A stretch of 64,000 nt of DNA from an uncultured delta proteobacterium (GTDB taxonomy: Bacteria; Desulfobacterota; Desulfobulbia; Desulfobulbales; Desulfocapsaceae): NCBI GenBank assembly GCA_903875445.1, contig CAIQWD010000107.1, forward strand, positions 45,322 to 109,321. Direction: 5' to 3'. Of this stretch, positions 17,336 through 26,906 are shown piece after piece (the first letter of the stretch is position 1; every line of letters begins with the position of its first letter). Under the pieces are notes generated by a model. The model was given only the letters and a program-made list of their open reading frames with translations. It ran no database searches and had not been told where the DNA came from. The position numbers and the translations under genes are program-made.

Positions 17336-19075
17336 ATGTCGCTATTGAACCATTTCAAACCAGCATTTTGGCAAAAAAGTGAACTCTCCACCGGTCCGTT
17401 CCGGCAGATGTTCAATTTCCGGCGCATCTGGAAAATTGCCGTTCTCGCAACCTCTCTCGTCACCCTCATCCCCCTCATTTTTATAACCAGTATCGATTAT
17501 AACTATACCCAGAAATCGATCGAATCGGAAAACCTGCTCCGCACCCTGCGCATCGGCTCAAATGCCAGACGCTCGATATCTTTTTTCCTCAGCGAACGAC
17601 TGTCGGCCCTGACGTTTGTCGTCCGGGAAAATCACATAGAAAACTTGACCCGACCGGAGAAGCTGGACTCCATTCTCACCAATCTGCGGGCCAGTTTCAA
17701 TGGTTTCGTCGATCTCGGGGTAATTGATCAAAACGGCGTGCAGATCAATTACGTGGGGCCATATTCCCTGGAAGGCAAGGATTACAGCAGCCAGGAATGG
17801 TTCAAGGAGATTCAGGGAAGAGGCTTTTATATCAGTGAGGTTTTCCTCGGCTTCCGCAATGTCCCGCACCTTATCATTGCCGTCAAATACACCATGCCGG
17901 ACGGCTCGTTCTATGTGCTGCGGTCGGCGCTCGATACTACCCGCTTCAATGAACTGCTGAGTGGGTTGGAGTTGAGCGGGCGAGGCGATGCCTTTCTCAT
18001 CAACCATGGAGGTGTCATTCAAACCCCGACCCTCTACCACAACCAGGTGTTCGAAAAGATTCCCTACGCCGTACCGGAATACTCGGAGCATACGGAAATT
18101 CGCGAAGAGAGAAACAAAGCCGGCGAGAATCTTATTATTTGTTCGGCGTATATCCCCGATTCTCCATACATCCTCATTATCGTCAAGGAAAAGGACGAGC
18201 TGATGAAACCGTGGCGGGATACCCGCTTCATACTCATCGGCTTCCTGATCATCAGTATGACAGTCATTCTCGTGGTTATCCTCGGCTTCTCAACCTATAT
18301 GGTCAACAGCATGTACCTCCTTGACCAACGGCGTTTGAGCAGCCTGCACCAAGTCGAGTATTCCAACAAACTGGCATCGATCGGTCGGCTGGCCGCGGGT
18401 GTCGCCCATGAAATCAACAACCCCCTGGCAATCATCAATGAAAAGGCCGGCCTGATCAAGGATATCTTCACCTATACCGACACCTGCCCGCAGAATTCGA
18501 GAATCATTGACCTTATCGATTCGGTTTTGGCTTCCGTCGAACGGTGCGGCAAAATCACCAAACGGTTGCTCGGCTTCGCCCGCCACATCGACAGCGCCAT
18601 AGAAAACGTCCAACTTGGCAATATCATTTCCGAAGTACTCGGTTTCCTCAATAAGGAAGCAGAGTATCGCAACATCTCGGTCAACATCGATCTGGCCGAT
18701 AATCTTCCCGAGTTTCAAAGCGATCGCGGCAAACTGCAGCAGATCTTTCTCAATATCATCAATAACGCCTTCTCCGCCATGAGTGTCGGCGGTCGCCTGG
18801 AGATCAAGGTTCAGCGTGAGGGCGAAAATGAGGTTGTCGCCACGATTACCGACAACGGCTGTGGCATGTCGGATACCGATCTCGGCAAAATTTTTGAACC
18901 TTTTTTCTCCACCAAGACCAAGATCGGCGGCACCGGACTCGGATTGTCGATCACCTACGGACTCATTCAAGAGCTTGGTGGCAAGATACATGTTACCAGC
19001 CGGCTGGGGGAGGGCACCACCTTCACCATTACCCTTCCCCTGCAGCCTCCTCACCCCGTTAAACGGGATTCTTAA
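17336..19075 (+). CDS. Membrane sensor histidine kinase with extracytoplasmic Cache-type domain
   Basis: The product is 579 aa from ATG 17336, which has GAGG 6 nt upstream; a TTG at 17324 is an alternative. A first membrane helix lies near residues 32-52. A double-Cache-like sensor follows, with YVGPYSLEGKDYSSQEWF and [19 protein letters not shown], and a second helix lies near 300-322. The kinase core has the H-box [15 protein letters not shown] (His near 356), the N-box NIINNAF, DNGCGM, and GGTGLGLSITYGLI. The sensor closely resembles that of the minus-strand kinase at 20669, so the two are paralogues. A receiver-only gene follows 18 nt later and is the likely partner. Confidence 0.9.
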   Translation: MSLLNHFKPAFWQKSELSTGPFRQMFNFRRIWKIAVLATSLVTLIPLIFITSIDYNYTQKSIESENLLRTLRIGSNARRSISFFLSERLSALTFVVRENHIENLTRPEKLDSILTNLRASFNGFVDLGVIDQNGVQINYVGPYSLEGKDYSSQEWFKEIQGRGFYISEVFLGFRNVPHLIIAVKYTMPDGSFYVLRSALDTTRFNELLSGLELSGRGDAFLINHGGVIQTPTLYHNQVFEKIPYAVPEYSEHTEIREERNKAGENLIICSAYIPDSPYILIIVKEKDELMKPWRDTRFILIGFLIISMTVILVVILGFSTYMVNSMYLLDQRRLSSLHQVEYSNKLASIGRLAAGVAHEINNPLAIINEKAGLIKDIFTYTDTCPQNSRIIDLIDSVLASVERCGKITKRLLGFARHIDSAIENVQLGNIISEVLGFLNKEAEYRNISVNIDLADNLPEFQSDRGKLQQIFLNIINNAFSAMSVGGRLEIKVQREGENEVVATITDNGCGMSDTDLGKIFEPFFSTKTKIGGTGLGLSITYGLIQELGGKIHVTSRLGEGTTFTITLPLQPPHPVKRDS

Positions 19076-19093
19076 TGATCAGCGGAGAATGAA

Positions 19094-19447
19094 ATGCGTG
19101 TTTTACTGGTAGACGACGAGACGGAATTTGTTACCACCCTGGCTGAACGCCTCTCTTTCCGGGGATTTAAAGTCGATTATGCGATCCGCACCATTGACGC
19201 TTTGGCTCTCGCGGAAAAAAATGAATACGATCTGGCGGTCCTCGACATGAAGATGCCCGGAACCAGCGGGCTTGAACTGAAGGGACTGCTGGAAAAAATT
19301 CAAAAAGACATGAAGTTCATCTTTCTCACCGGTCATGGCTCGGAAGCGGACTATGTCGCCGGTTCTTCCGCATCGGCCTGTTATCTCGTCAAACCCGTCA
19401 AGATTGAAACCCTGATCGCCAAGATGCACGAGGCGGTGAAAGCATGA
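19094..19447 (+). CDS. Single-domain response regulator
   Basis: The product is 117 aa, a receiver domain only. The acidic pocket is VLLVDDETEF, the phospho-acceptor is in VLDMKMPG, FLTGHGS carries the conserved Thr, and YLVKPVK carries the lysine. There is no output domain, so it acts through protein contact or as a phosphate shuttle. It lies between the sensor kinase and the H-box protein at 19459, overlapping the latter's upstream reading frame slightly. Confidence 0.9.
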   Translation: MRVLLVDDETEFVTTLAERLSFRGFKVDYAIRTIDALALAEKNEYDLAVLDMKMPGTSGLELKGLLEKIQKDMKFIFLTGHGSEADYVAGSSASACYLVKPVKIETLIAKMHEAVKA

Positions 19448-19458
19448 AGGAGGACACC

Positions 19459-20106
19459 ATGGGTATCCCCTATGATGCCATCGGCGAAGCCGGATTGCGC
19501 TTTTTCGGCAAGGTTTCCGCCTCAATCGCCCATGAGATAAAGAATGTCCTGGCAATTATCAACGAGAATGCCGGTCTCCTCGAAGACCTGACCTTTGCCG
19601 CCCAGCGCGGCTCAGCTATCGATCCGGAACGCCTGAGCAAAGTCTGCGGGCAATTTACCAAGCAGATCCAACGGGCCGACGGTATTATGAAAAACATGAG
19701 TCACTTCGCCCACAGCGTCGACGTCTTTGACACCCGGGCGGATCTCTATGAAGTCACCTGCCTGGTTGCAAATCTAGCGGCACGGCTGGCGGCCATGCGT
19801 AAACTCACCATAGAGGTTGTCCCGGCCAAGACCCTGGTGCTCTTTACCGGCAATCCGTTTCTCCTGCAAAACCTCATCTGGCTCTGCCTGGAATTTGCCT
19901 TCGGGGCAACCAGCGCCGGCAGCAACCTGCTGCTGATCCCTGTCAATGATGATGCCGGTATCGCTTTGCGGATTGGCGGGATAGACAGCCTCGATGCAGG
20001 CTTTGCCGGAAAAATGCCCACCGGGTATGAAGATCTCCTGGCCGCCCTCGGGGCAAAACTTTCTGCAAATTGCAACACCAAGGAACTGATCCTCCATCTG
20101 CCCTGA
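19459..20106 (+). CDS. Histidine-kinase-like protein with H-box but degenerate ATPase domain
   Basis: The product is 215 aa from ATG 19459, chosen because AAGGAGG lies 5 nt upstream; a start at 19444 would place that site inside the gene. The H-box is intact (FFGKVSASIAHEIKNVLAIINENAG). The C-terminal half has the length of an HATPase domain but no recognisable N-box, DxGxG or GxGLGL motifs. It may therefore be a phosphotransfer protein that receives phosphate from a neighbouring kinase or receiver, not an autokinase. It is the last gene of the plus-strand signalling group starting at 16049. Confidence 0.7.
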   Translation: MGIPYDAIGEAGLRFFGKVSASIAHEIKNVLAIINENAGLLEDLTFAAQRGSAIDPERLSKVCGQFTKQIQRADGIMKNMSHFAHSVDVFDTRADLYEVTCLVANLAARLAAMRKLTIEVVPAKTLVLFTGNPFLLQNLIWLCLEFAFGATSAGSNLLLIPVNDDAGIALRIGGIDSLDAGFAGKMPTGYEDLLAALGAKLSANCNTKELILHLP

Positions 20107-20161
20107 CCCTTGCCGACCTGTCACGGAATGGGGGAAGAGAGCCGCGAAAAGGGCCGGACAT

Positions 20162-20584
20162 TCAAACAAGCACACCGATAGCGCACATCTCGTCAAGCAG
20201 CCGCTCCTTTTCAATCGGTTTGACGATATATGCTGTCGCTCCCCCCTTCGAATATGCCTTATCGACTGTTTTCGCATCGTCCAGGGCCGAGATCATGATC
20301 ACCTTGACCTCCTCGGAACCGATGATTCCCAGGGACAACTCAATCTCACGGATTTTGATCAAGGCCTCATTGCCGTCCAGCACCGGCATTACGATGTCCA
20401 TGCAGAGGAGATCATAGGGTTCATCCTTAAGCCAGGCAGCCCGAAAGGCCTGCACAGCTTCTTCACCGTTCGCCGCAAGATCGATTGCGCCATACTCCTC
20501 AAGGATATCGTGAAGCATCTGCCGTCCCATGATATCATCTTCGACTATTAAAATCTTCAATTTCGCTCTTTGTCCGCTTGGCAT
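20162..20584 (-). CDS. Single-domain response regulator
   Basis: The product is 140 aa from the ATG at 20584, which has GGAGG 6 nt upstream; longer frames up to 20656 lack a good site. The receiver motifs are ILIVEDDIMGRQM, LLCMDIVMPVLDG and YIVKPIEKERL. It has no output domain. It lies downstream of the kinase at 20669-22387 on the same strand and is its probable partner. Confidence 0.88.
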   Translation of the reverse strand: MPSGQRAKLKILIVEDDIMGRQMLHDILEEYGAIDLAANGEEAVQAFRAAWLKDEPYDLLCMDIVMPVLDGNEALIKIREIELSLGIIGSEEVKVIMISALDDAKTVDKAYSKGGATAYIVKPIEKERLLDEMCAIGVLV

Positions 20585-20668
20585 TCTCATCCTCCGCAGG
20601 CTTTTTTCATCCTCGAACGTTGATTCAAGAGTGTTCATCCTCGACCACCAACACATTGAAGTTGTCGA

Positions 20669-22387
20669 TTACCGCCCCGAACCGAGATTGATGCTCGGGA
20701 GGACGATGGTAAAAACCGCACCCCCGCTGTTCCGGTTGGCGACACTTATTGTCCCGCCAAGTTTTTTAATAATGTCATAGCTGATATAGAGACCAAGACC
20801 GGTTCCCTTGCCCGGATCCTTGGTAGTAAAAAAGGGATCGAAGATTCTTCCAAAATTTTCCGGCCTTATGCCATGGCCGTTATCGGCGAATTCGACAACC
20901 ATTTTTTTGTCCTCCGCCGCCGTGCGGATCTCGATAATCCCGCCCTGGCCTATCTCATCAATGGCGTTGTTGATGAGGTTAAGAAACACCTGCTGCAATT
21001 GCGAGCCATCGGTCATGATGCCGGGAAGATCCTCGGCATAATTCCTGACGATCGAGATATTGTTATACCCGGCCTCTTTTTCAACAAAGGAGATGGTTTC
21101 CTCAAGCAGCTCGTTGATCCGGACATTGTCCTTTTCCGCCGAGATTTTCCGAGTGAACCCAAGGAGCCTGTGGGTAATGGTTCCGGCCCGGCGGACATGG
21201 CGCTTGATCTGTTCGACGGCCTTTTTATATTCGTCGAGATTCTTCACCTTATCCCCATCCTCGTCCGGCAGCAATTCGCCGATCCATCCTGCCTGGCTGG
21301 TGATCATCTGCAGCGGATTGTTAATCTCGTGGGCGATCCCGGCGGCAAGTCTGCCCACCGTGGCCATCTTCTCCATCTGCACCATCTGGTGGCCAAGCTC
21401 GGCCTTGTTGCGCTCCTCTTTTTCAGTCCGCCGCAAAAAATAACCGGCAAAAAATACGGCAATGGTCAGGAACACAGCACTCGTTACTATAATGACAATG
21501 ATGATGTTGTTGCGAACCTTATAGAACGGTCCAAGTGAATCCTCGATCAAGGCCTTGACGATGAGACACCACTGACCGTCTTTCACCCATCTGGTGGCGA
21601 CAATACTTTCTTTTCTTTTGATTATGGACGGTTCGCCCACTTCGTGCCGCACCTTGTCGTCGCCCTGGACAACGATGTTCTCTTCTCTCTTGATTATAGT
21701 GGTTCCTTCATGATGTTCAAGCAGAAGCCTGTCTTCTCTGTTCAATTCGTTCAGTCCGGTTCGACTGGGGGTCTGCAGGGTACCGTCCCGATTGACGATG
21801 AAGGAGTCGCCGTGACGACCGATCTGGGTGCTGAGGAGGAGCTTAGCGAACTGCTCCGAATTGATCGTTGCCCGGAGTACGTATGTCTTTAGCGGATCCG
21901 CCACCGCCACCACGAAGTGGGGAACATTGCGAAAACCGAGAAAAACATCGCTGACGTGACTGCCGTTGATAAGGACGTCCTGAAACCATTGGGCATCATG
22001 GTAGTTTTTGCCGATGAGGCTTTGGGCGTAGGGTCCGACATAGGCCATTTGTTTGCCGGAAGAATCGATGACATGCAGATCGACAATGCTGCCGGTTTTA
22101 TTGACGGCCTTAAAGAGATTGTCAAGGTTTTCCTGGAGTTCAAGATAGGTGAGGGGATACATGCCGACCAGTATGGTCAGGAGATCTTCCTTCTCTTTAA
22201 GATAGAGGCTGATTACATCCTTTTTGTGATCGACCAGTCGTCCGAGGGATACCTCAAGTTTCTCGATCGCCGCCTCCCTGAGACTATTGGTGGTCACCAA
22301 AACCAGAATCGCCACCGGCACGGTGATCAGAAGACAAAAGAGACCGATCAAGCGCAGCCAAACTCTCTGGTAGTGGTTGATTTCCAT
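20669..22387 (-). CDS. Membrane sensor histidine kinase with double-Cache-like sensor
   Basis: The product is 572 aa. A membrane helix lies near residues 10-32. The extracytoplasmic sensor contains [20 protein letters not shown] and [19 protein letters not shown], nearly the same words as in the kinase at 17336. A second helix lies near 290-312. The kinase core has [15 protein letters not shown] (His near 353), [19 protein letters not shown], and [13 protein letters not shown]. It is transcribed with the receiver genes at 20162 and probably 22525. The shared sensor suggests both kinases detect the same or similar small ligands. Confidence 0.9.
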   Translation of the reverse strand: MEINHYQRVWLRLIGLFCLLITVPVAILVLVTTNSLREAAIEKLEVSLGRLVDHKKDVISLYLKEKEDLLTILVGMYPLTYLELQENLDNLFKAVNKTGSIVDLHVIDSSGKQMAYVGPYAQSLIGKNYHDAQWFQDVLINGSHVSDVFLGFRNVPHFVVAVADPLKTYVLRATINSEQFAKLLLSTQIGRHGDSFIVNRDGTLQTPSRTGLNELNREDRLLLEHHEGTTIIKREENIVVQGDDKVRHEVGEPSIIKRKESIVATRWVKDGQWCLIVKALIEDSLGPFYKVRNNIIIVIIVTSAVFLTIAVFFAGYFLRRTEKEERNKAELGHQMVQMEKMATVGRLAAGIAHEINNPLQMITSQAGWIGELLPDEDGDKVKNLDEYKKAVEQIKRHVRRAGTITHRLLGFTRKISAEKDNVRINELLEETISFVEKEAGYNNISIVRNYAEDLPGIMTDGSQLQQVFLNLINNAIDEIGQGGIIEIRTAAEDKKMVVEFADNGHGIRPENFGRIFDPFFTTKDPGKGTGLGLYISYDIIKKLGGTISVANRNSGGAVFTIVLPSINLGSGR

Positions 22388-22443
22388 ATTGCTGTCCCAC
22401 TTCCTTAGTATCTTAGAAATTCAACACTCATCAGCAGATTTTT

Positions 22444-22524
22444 AGGGGCCGTTACGAAATAACCATTACATCCCCTTATGCCGGTTGTGGTGCACCACTG
22501 TTACGGTTATTTATTTACAACGGC
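22444..22524. repeat. Interspersed stem-loop repeat, copy B
   Basis: GCCGTTACGAAATAACC (22448-22464) is an imperfect inverted repeat of the segment at 22505-22524. The first arm and the CTTATGCCG at 22474-22482 are shared with the repeat at 13060-13126 in the opposite orientation. The copy lies in the gap between two minus-strand signalling genes. Two copies 9 kb apart in different gene neighbourhoods point to a dispersed repeat family. Confidence 0.55.
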
Positions 22525-22965
22525 TTACCAGCCCTTGGATTTTAAAATCTTGTCGATATCCTTGACGTTCTTAGAATCGACCACCAGCAATCGCTTGTCT
22601 TTGGCGTCTCTGATCCTTTCGAGCAAGTCCGAGATATTGACCGGTTTCTCCAAAAAGTCCTCGGCACCAAACTTCATCGCCTCGATACTGGTCTTGATCG
22701 ATCCCTGGCCGGTCAGAAAGATGATTTCCGCATCCGGCTGTTTGCCCTTGATCAGTTTCAGGGTCTCAATACCATCCATGCCCGGCATGGCCAGATCGAG
22801 AATTATGAGATCATAGCGCTGTTCCTCGGTCTTGGCCACTGCCTGCTCGCCGCTGGTGGCGGTATTGACCTCCAAGCCTCTGGCCTGCAAACGTTCAGCC
22901 AGCGTTGACAGGAAATCTTCCTCATCATCGACCAGCAATACCTTGGCCTTCAATTCTTCTGTCAT
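22525..22965 (-). CDS. Single-domain response regulator
   Basis: The product is 146 aa. The receiver domain is complete: VLLVDDEEDFLSTL, LIILDLAMPGMDG, FLTGQGS and FLEKPVN. A ~25-residue charged C-terminal tail follows and has no recognised output domain. GAGGA lies upstream of the ATG. It sits between the NhaD gene and the kinase at 20669, all on the minus strand, which hints that ion or pH homeostasis is tied to this signalling set (inference). Confidence 0.9.
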   Translation of the reverse strand: MTEELKAKVLLVDDEEDFLSTLAERLQARGLEVNTATSGEQAVAKTEEQRYDLIILDLAMPGMDGIETLKLIKGKQPDAEIIFLTGQGSIKTSIEAMKFGAEDFLEKPVNISDLLERIRDAKDKRLLVVDSKNVKDIDKILKSKGW

Positions 22966-23031
22966 TTCAGTATCCTCTTCGCTAGTACATGGTTACCGGA
23001 GGTGTGGTCGACGCGGCACACTTCCGAAAAG

Positions 23032-24489
23032 CTAATCCTTTTTCAGGGTGATGTTCTCTATAACCCCCGGCATCCGGTCGTTCCCGGTTGCGAGAGCGAT
23101 CTTTCTCGCCTTGCAGTTTTCGACCGTGCAGGTAGCTACCGGTTCTTTGTGCAGCCGGTTATCGCTCGGATGCCAGCCCCAGACAAGAAACAAGGTAAAG
23201 AAACCGACGATGTAGGCCAGAGTCACATGCCAGCCCTTGCGCAGCCACAGCAGAACATCGCGAGACTCGGGAAATTTATTGGTAATGGCGACGCCGGCGG
23301 ACGAGCCGAACCAGATCATCGAACCGCCGAAACCGACGCTGTAGGCGAGCATACCCCAATCGTAGTGACCCTGAACGAGGCAGAGCTTGGTCAGGGGGAT
23401 ATTGTCGAACACCGCCGAGACAAAGCCGAGGACAAAGGCGGTCATCCACGAGGCATCAGGCAGGGTTTCGACCGGCATCAGGGAGGCGCACAAGACGAGG
23501 CTGAGCAGAAAGATGCTGCCCATAATGGCTGCCGGCACCTCTTTCCAGGGGATCGGTCGAAAGAGAGCCCCGAGAAGAATGGCGGCCCAGACCCCGAGTG
23601 CCGGCATATCGAGGCGATAGTTGGTGATGATCGCCCCGAGAAGCATCATGATAACAATCACGATCCCGGGAAAGTCGATCTTCACGCCACTGGTGTCGGC
23701 GACAATTACCGGCTGGAGCTTATACTGCTGATGACCGGCAAAAAAGGCGATGATGACAAGCGCCACGCCGGCGGCAATAAAACTATGGAGGACCTGAAGC
23801 GGGCTGACCCCGTCGATCCACATCATCGTTGTCGTCGTGTCACCAACCACTGAGCCTGAACCGCCGGCATTGGAGGCGGCGACGATTCCGGCAATAAACC
23901 CGACATGGACCCTGCCATGAAAGACCACCAAAGCGATGGTGCCACCGATGAGAGCGCCAGCGATATTATCCAGGAAGGAAGAAATTACGGCAACAAAAAC
24001 CAGAAGAATCGCCGGCCCCATCCAGCCGGTCGGCAGATATTTCGGCAGAATTTCGGGAACGCCGCATTCCTCGAAAATCTTGGCGAGAATGGCAAACCCC
24101 AGAAGCAGGCCGAGAAGGTTAAGAACGACCGACCACTCGCCCTGACGCAAACTCTTGTCCATGAGTTGGTCGAGGATCGGCAGCTGGCCAAAGAGATGCT
24201 CCATGAGGTGGAAACCGTCGTCAAAGAACAGTTTGAACAGGGTAATGACCGCAAGACCGGTAACTGCAACATAAAACGTCTTGTTATGGAAAAGGGCAAC
24301 GCCCAGAAGTACCAGGGCAAAGAGGATGAACTCCAGGCGAATACCGAACAGAGTCGGCACGTCGGAATCGATCGTGCCTCCTTGACCTGAGGCAAAAGCC
24401 AAGGCCGGGGCAATGACCAGCAAAAAGGCCATATTCCCCCACGCCATCTTGCTTTTTGCAATACTTAAAAAACTTTTCATATTCCCCAT
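23032..24489 (-). CDS. nhaD: Sodium:proton antiporter, NhaD family
   Basis: The product is about 485 aa. The start is uncertain among TTG 24507, ATG 24489 and ATG 24480; I use 24489. The protein has about a dozen hydrophobic segments. Family-typical parts include FASGQGGTIDSDVPTLFGIRLEF at the N-terminus, FLDNIAGALIGGTIA near residue 180, SNAGGSGSVVGDTTTTMMWI near 210, and FGGSMIWFGSSAGVAI near 415. NhaD exchanges Na+ or Li+ for H+ and is common in marine and haloalkaliphilic bacteria. The gap to the receiver gene at 22965 is 66 nt on the same strand. Confidence 0.88.
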   Translation of the reverse strand: MGNMKSFLSIAKSKMAWGNMAFLLVIAPALAFASGQGGTIDSDVPTLFGIRLEFILFALVLLGVALFHNKTFYVAVTGLAVITLFKLFFDDGFHLMEHLFGQLPILDQLMDKSLRQGEWSVVLNLLGLLLGFAILAKIFEECGVPEILPKYLPTGWMGPAILLVFVAVISSFLDNIAGALIGGTIALVVFHGRVHVGFIAGIVAASNAGGSGSVVGDTTTTMMWIDGVSPLQVLHSFIAAGVALVIIAFFAGHQQYKLQPVIVADTSGVKIDFPGIVIVIMMLLGAIITNYRLDMPALGVWAAILLGALFRPIPWKEVPAAIMGSIFLLSLVLCASLMPVETLPDASWMTAFVLGFVSAVFDNIPLTKLCLVQGHYDWGMLAYSVGFGGSMIWFGSSAGVAITNKFPESRDVLLWLRKGWHVTLAYIVGFFTLFLVWGWHPSDNRLHKEPVATCTVENCKARKIALATGNDRMPGVIENITLKKD

Positions 24490-24918
24490 TTGAAAGTACT
24501 CAAGCAACTCTTATCTAAAAATATCGCTACATTTCAGAGTGTTGATTACAGAAACACTAGGGTGATAAATCGCAATCGCCATGCCATTCTAAATGACCAG
24601 TCCGTGAGATGATTTAAGCTGCTAAGTTTATAACGTATTCTACAAAATAGCCATTTTAAAAGGAGAGTTTTACTTGATCAATTTGCAAGAATTGCGTTTC
24701 CTCTTGTTTCAGAATTTGATCGATCAAAATAATTTGCGACCTATTATTTTCTGAAAAGGAACAATGCGTTGATAATTTTAGCGTTCCAAAAATGATCTTA
24801 CTGAATTAATCTCCCATCCGACTGCGAAAAGTAAAGCGGAAGACTGGACAGCTTTGTAAAGAGAGATGGACAGGAGTTTGAGAAGGTAGCAGAAATCAAG
24901 AGTGGAGAGTCTGCAAGA
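24490..24918. promoter_or_regulatory. Divergent AT-rich intergenic region between nhaD and the CLC channel gene
   Basis: No gene is visible in these ~430 nt. The region contains a perfect 14-bp palindrome TTTGATCGATCAAA at 24715-24728, and TTGATCAA at 24674-24681 is a second palindrome sharing its half-site. They are candidates for a regulator binding both divergent promoters. No clear -35/-10 pair can be fixed. Confidence 0.35.
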
Positions 24919-26703
24919 ATGCGAAAAAAACTGCAAAAATTCTTGCCGGGAGATAATACCCGGATGGTCGTTATCGCCACCTTCATCGGCCTAACCGCCG
25001 GACTGCTTAACATACTTTTTCGCAGCTTTGTCGATCTCGTTCATCACTTCATCTTCGAGGGTGGCAGCAGGTTGCTCGCTATCGACCAGGGCGGTTGGCA
25101 TGTCTTTTTCCTGCCTCTCATTCCACTTGTCGGCACAATTCTCCTCATTCCCCTCTCCCTGCTCTTTCCTGGCGAGATAAACGGCTATGGTTTCACCAAA
25201 TTCCTGAGAAAGGTCAACCTGGAAGATGGCGTTATCCGGGCTCGGTCCATTGTCTTAAAAATCCTTGCTACCGGCTTAACCATCGGCACCGGAAACTCCG
25301 CAGGAGTTGAAGGACCTATAGCGCAGATCGGTGGCGCGGTGGGGTCTCAGGTCGGACAGCTAAGCCGCGTGTCCGGCAACAGGATGAAGGTTTATATTGC
25401 CGCCGGCTGTGCCGGAGGTGTTGCCGGGATGTTCAATGCCCCTATTGCCGGAGTATTCTTTGCCGCCGAGATCGTCCTGCTCGGAACCTACGAAATCTCC
25501 TCTTTTGCCGCCTTGGTGATTGCCTCGGCCATGTCCACCGGTGTCACCCGCAGCTACTATGGGATGTCCAGTGCTTTCCAGATTCCTCAATACGCCGTAG
25601 TCAACCGCCTGGTGGAAATTCCCCTCTATGGACTGATGGCTATCCTTATAGGCCTTGCAGCAGTCCTCTACATCCGCACCTTCTATCTTGTCCGTGACAA
25701 GTACCGTCAACTGCCGATCCATCCGCAACTCAAGCCGCTCACCGGCGCTCTCTGCATCGGTATCTTCGGCATAGTCTTTCCCCAGGTAATGGGTGATGGC
25801 TACGGCTATATGAAGGAGGTTGTGGAAGGGGGCGGTATTGTCTGGGTGATGTTTGCCCTGATTTTTCTGAAAATCATTGCCACGTCCATAACCCTCGGTT
25901 CGGGCGGGGCAGGCGGGGTCTTTGCCCCATCGCTTTTTATCGGTGCCATGATGGGCGGCACCTTCGGATCTGTGGTCCATAGACTTCTTCCCGAATTTAC
26001 CGCCGGCTCAGGGGCGTATGCGACCGTTGGAATCGGTGCTTTTCTTGCCGCCGCGACCCATGCGCCAATGACTGCCATCTTTCTCCTCTTTGAGATGACC
26101 GGCAATTACCAAATTATCCTCCCCATAATGATCACCTCAATTATCGGGACGGTTGTGGCCAAAAAGTTTTGCGAAGATTCTATCGATACTGTCGATTTCA
26201 CCCGCGAAGGTATCGATATCCACGAAGGCCGTGAAGTGGCGATCATGAAATCCTTGAGAGTTGGTACAGCCATCAGTGACGATGTTGACTTTATTAGCGA
26301 AGAGGCCAATATTAAACAGCTTCTTCAGATCTTCAGTATGGGTAAGAGTTTTTACTTTCCGGTCGTTGACGACTCCGGAAAGATGACCGGCATTGTATCC
26401 TTACAAGACGTGAAAAATATCTTGCATCGTGATGAAAAAGAACAGATCGCTTTTAAAGTTGGCGGGATCTGCAACCGAGATGTGACAATGCTCACTCCGG
26501 ACGATTCTCTCTTTACCGCCATGCAGCTCTTTGATATCAAGGGCATCGAAGAGATCCCTGTGGTCGAAAGCCTGGAGGATCGCTGGGTAGTCGGCATGCT
26601 TAAACGTCGCGATGCCCTGGATGCCTATAACAGACAAGTCCTGAAAAAAGGGATTAGCGCGAAGATCGGGCGTGGGGGCGGGGTAGCTCCAAGTTCTCAG
26701 TAA
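24919..26703 (+). CDS. CLC-family chloride channel/transporter with C-terminal CBS domains
   Basis: The product is 594 aa. Ten or more membrane segments carry the CLC filter motifs: GTGNSAGVEGPIAQIGG (GxGxGxEGP region, ~121), GMFNAPIAGVFFAAE (~172), GSGGAGGVFAPSLFIGAMMGG (GxFxP, ~327) and THAPMTAIFLLFEMTGNY (~382). Residues ~455-580 are two CBS modules, with VVDDSGKMTGIVSLQDV and VVESLEDRWVVGMLKRRDAL, which usually bind adenine nucleotides and gate the pore. The Gly-Asn-Ser-Ala-Gly variant of the first motif is unlike the canonical GSGIPE, as in many bacterial CLCs. It is transcribed away from nhaD. Confidence 0.9.
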   Translation: MRKKLQKFLPGDNTRMVVIATFIGLTAGLLNILFRSFVDLVHHFIFEGGSRLLAIDQGGWHVFFLPLIPLVGTILLIPLSLLFPGEINGYGFTKFLRKVNLEDGVIRARSIVLKILATGLTIGTGNSAGVEGPIAQIGGAVGSQVGQLSRVSGNRMKVYIAAGCAGGVAGMFNAPIAGVFFAAEIVLLGTYEISSFAALVIASAMSTGVTRSYYGMSSAFQIPQYAVVNRLVEIPLYGLMAILIGLAAVLYIRTFYLVRDKYRQLPIHPQLKPLTGALCIGIFGIVFPQVMGDGYGYMKEVVEGGGIVWVMFALIFLKIIATSITLGSGGAGGVFAPSLFIGAMMGGTFGSVVHRLLPEFTAGSGAYATVGIGAFLAAATHAPMTAIFLLFEMTGNYQIILPIMITSIIGTVVAKKFCEDSIDTVDFTREGIDIHEGREVAIMKSLRVGTAISDDVDFISEEANIKQLLQIFSMGKSFYFPVVDDSGKMTGIVSLQDVKNILHRDEKEQIAFKVGGICNRDVTMLTPDDSLFTAMQLFDIKGIEEIPVVESLEDRWVVGMLKRRDALDAYNRQVLKKGISAKIGRGGGVAPSSQ

Positions 26704-26906
26704 CTCTTCATTTCATCGTTACCTGTTTTCCGCCCATCTCAATCTGACAAACATGACCCGAATCTCGTTAAATAAAGGTACCTCCTCGAACCTTGCAGCC
26801 GTTATGAAGCCACTTACTCATTTTCTTTTCGTGTTGTCGTGGCAGCGGTTTAGACACTTGGAGGCCTTTTTCAATATCATTCCCTCGTTGATCGTCAGGA
26901 GGATGC

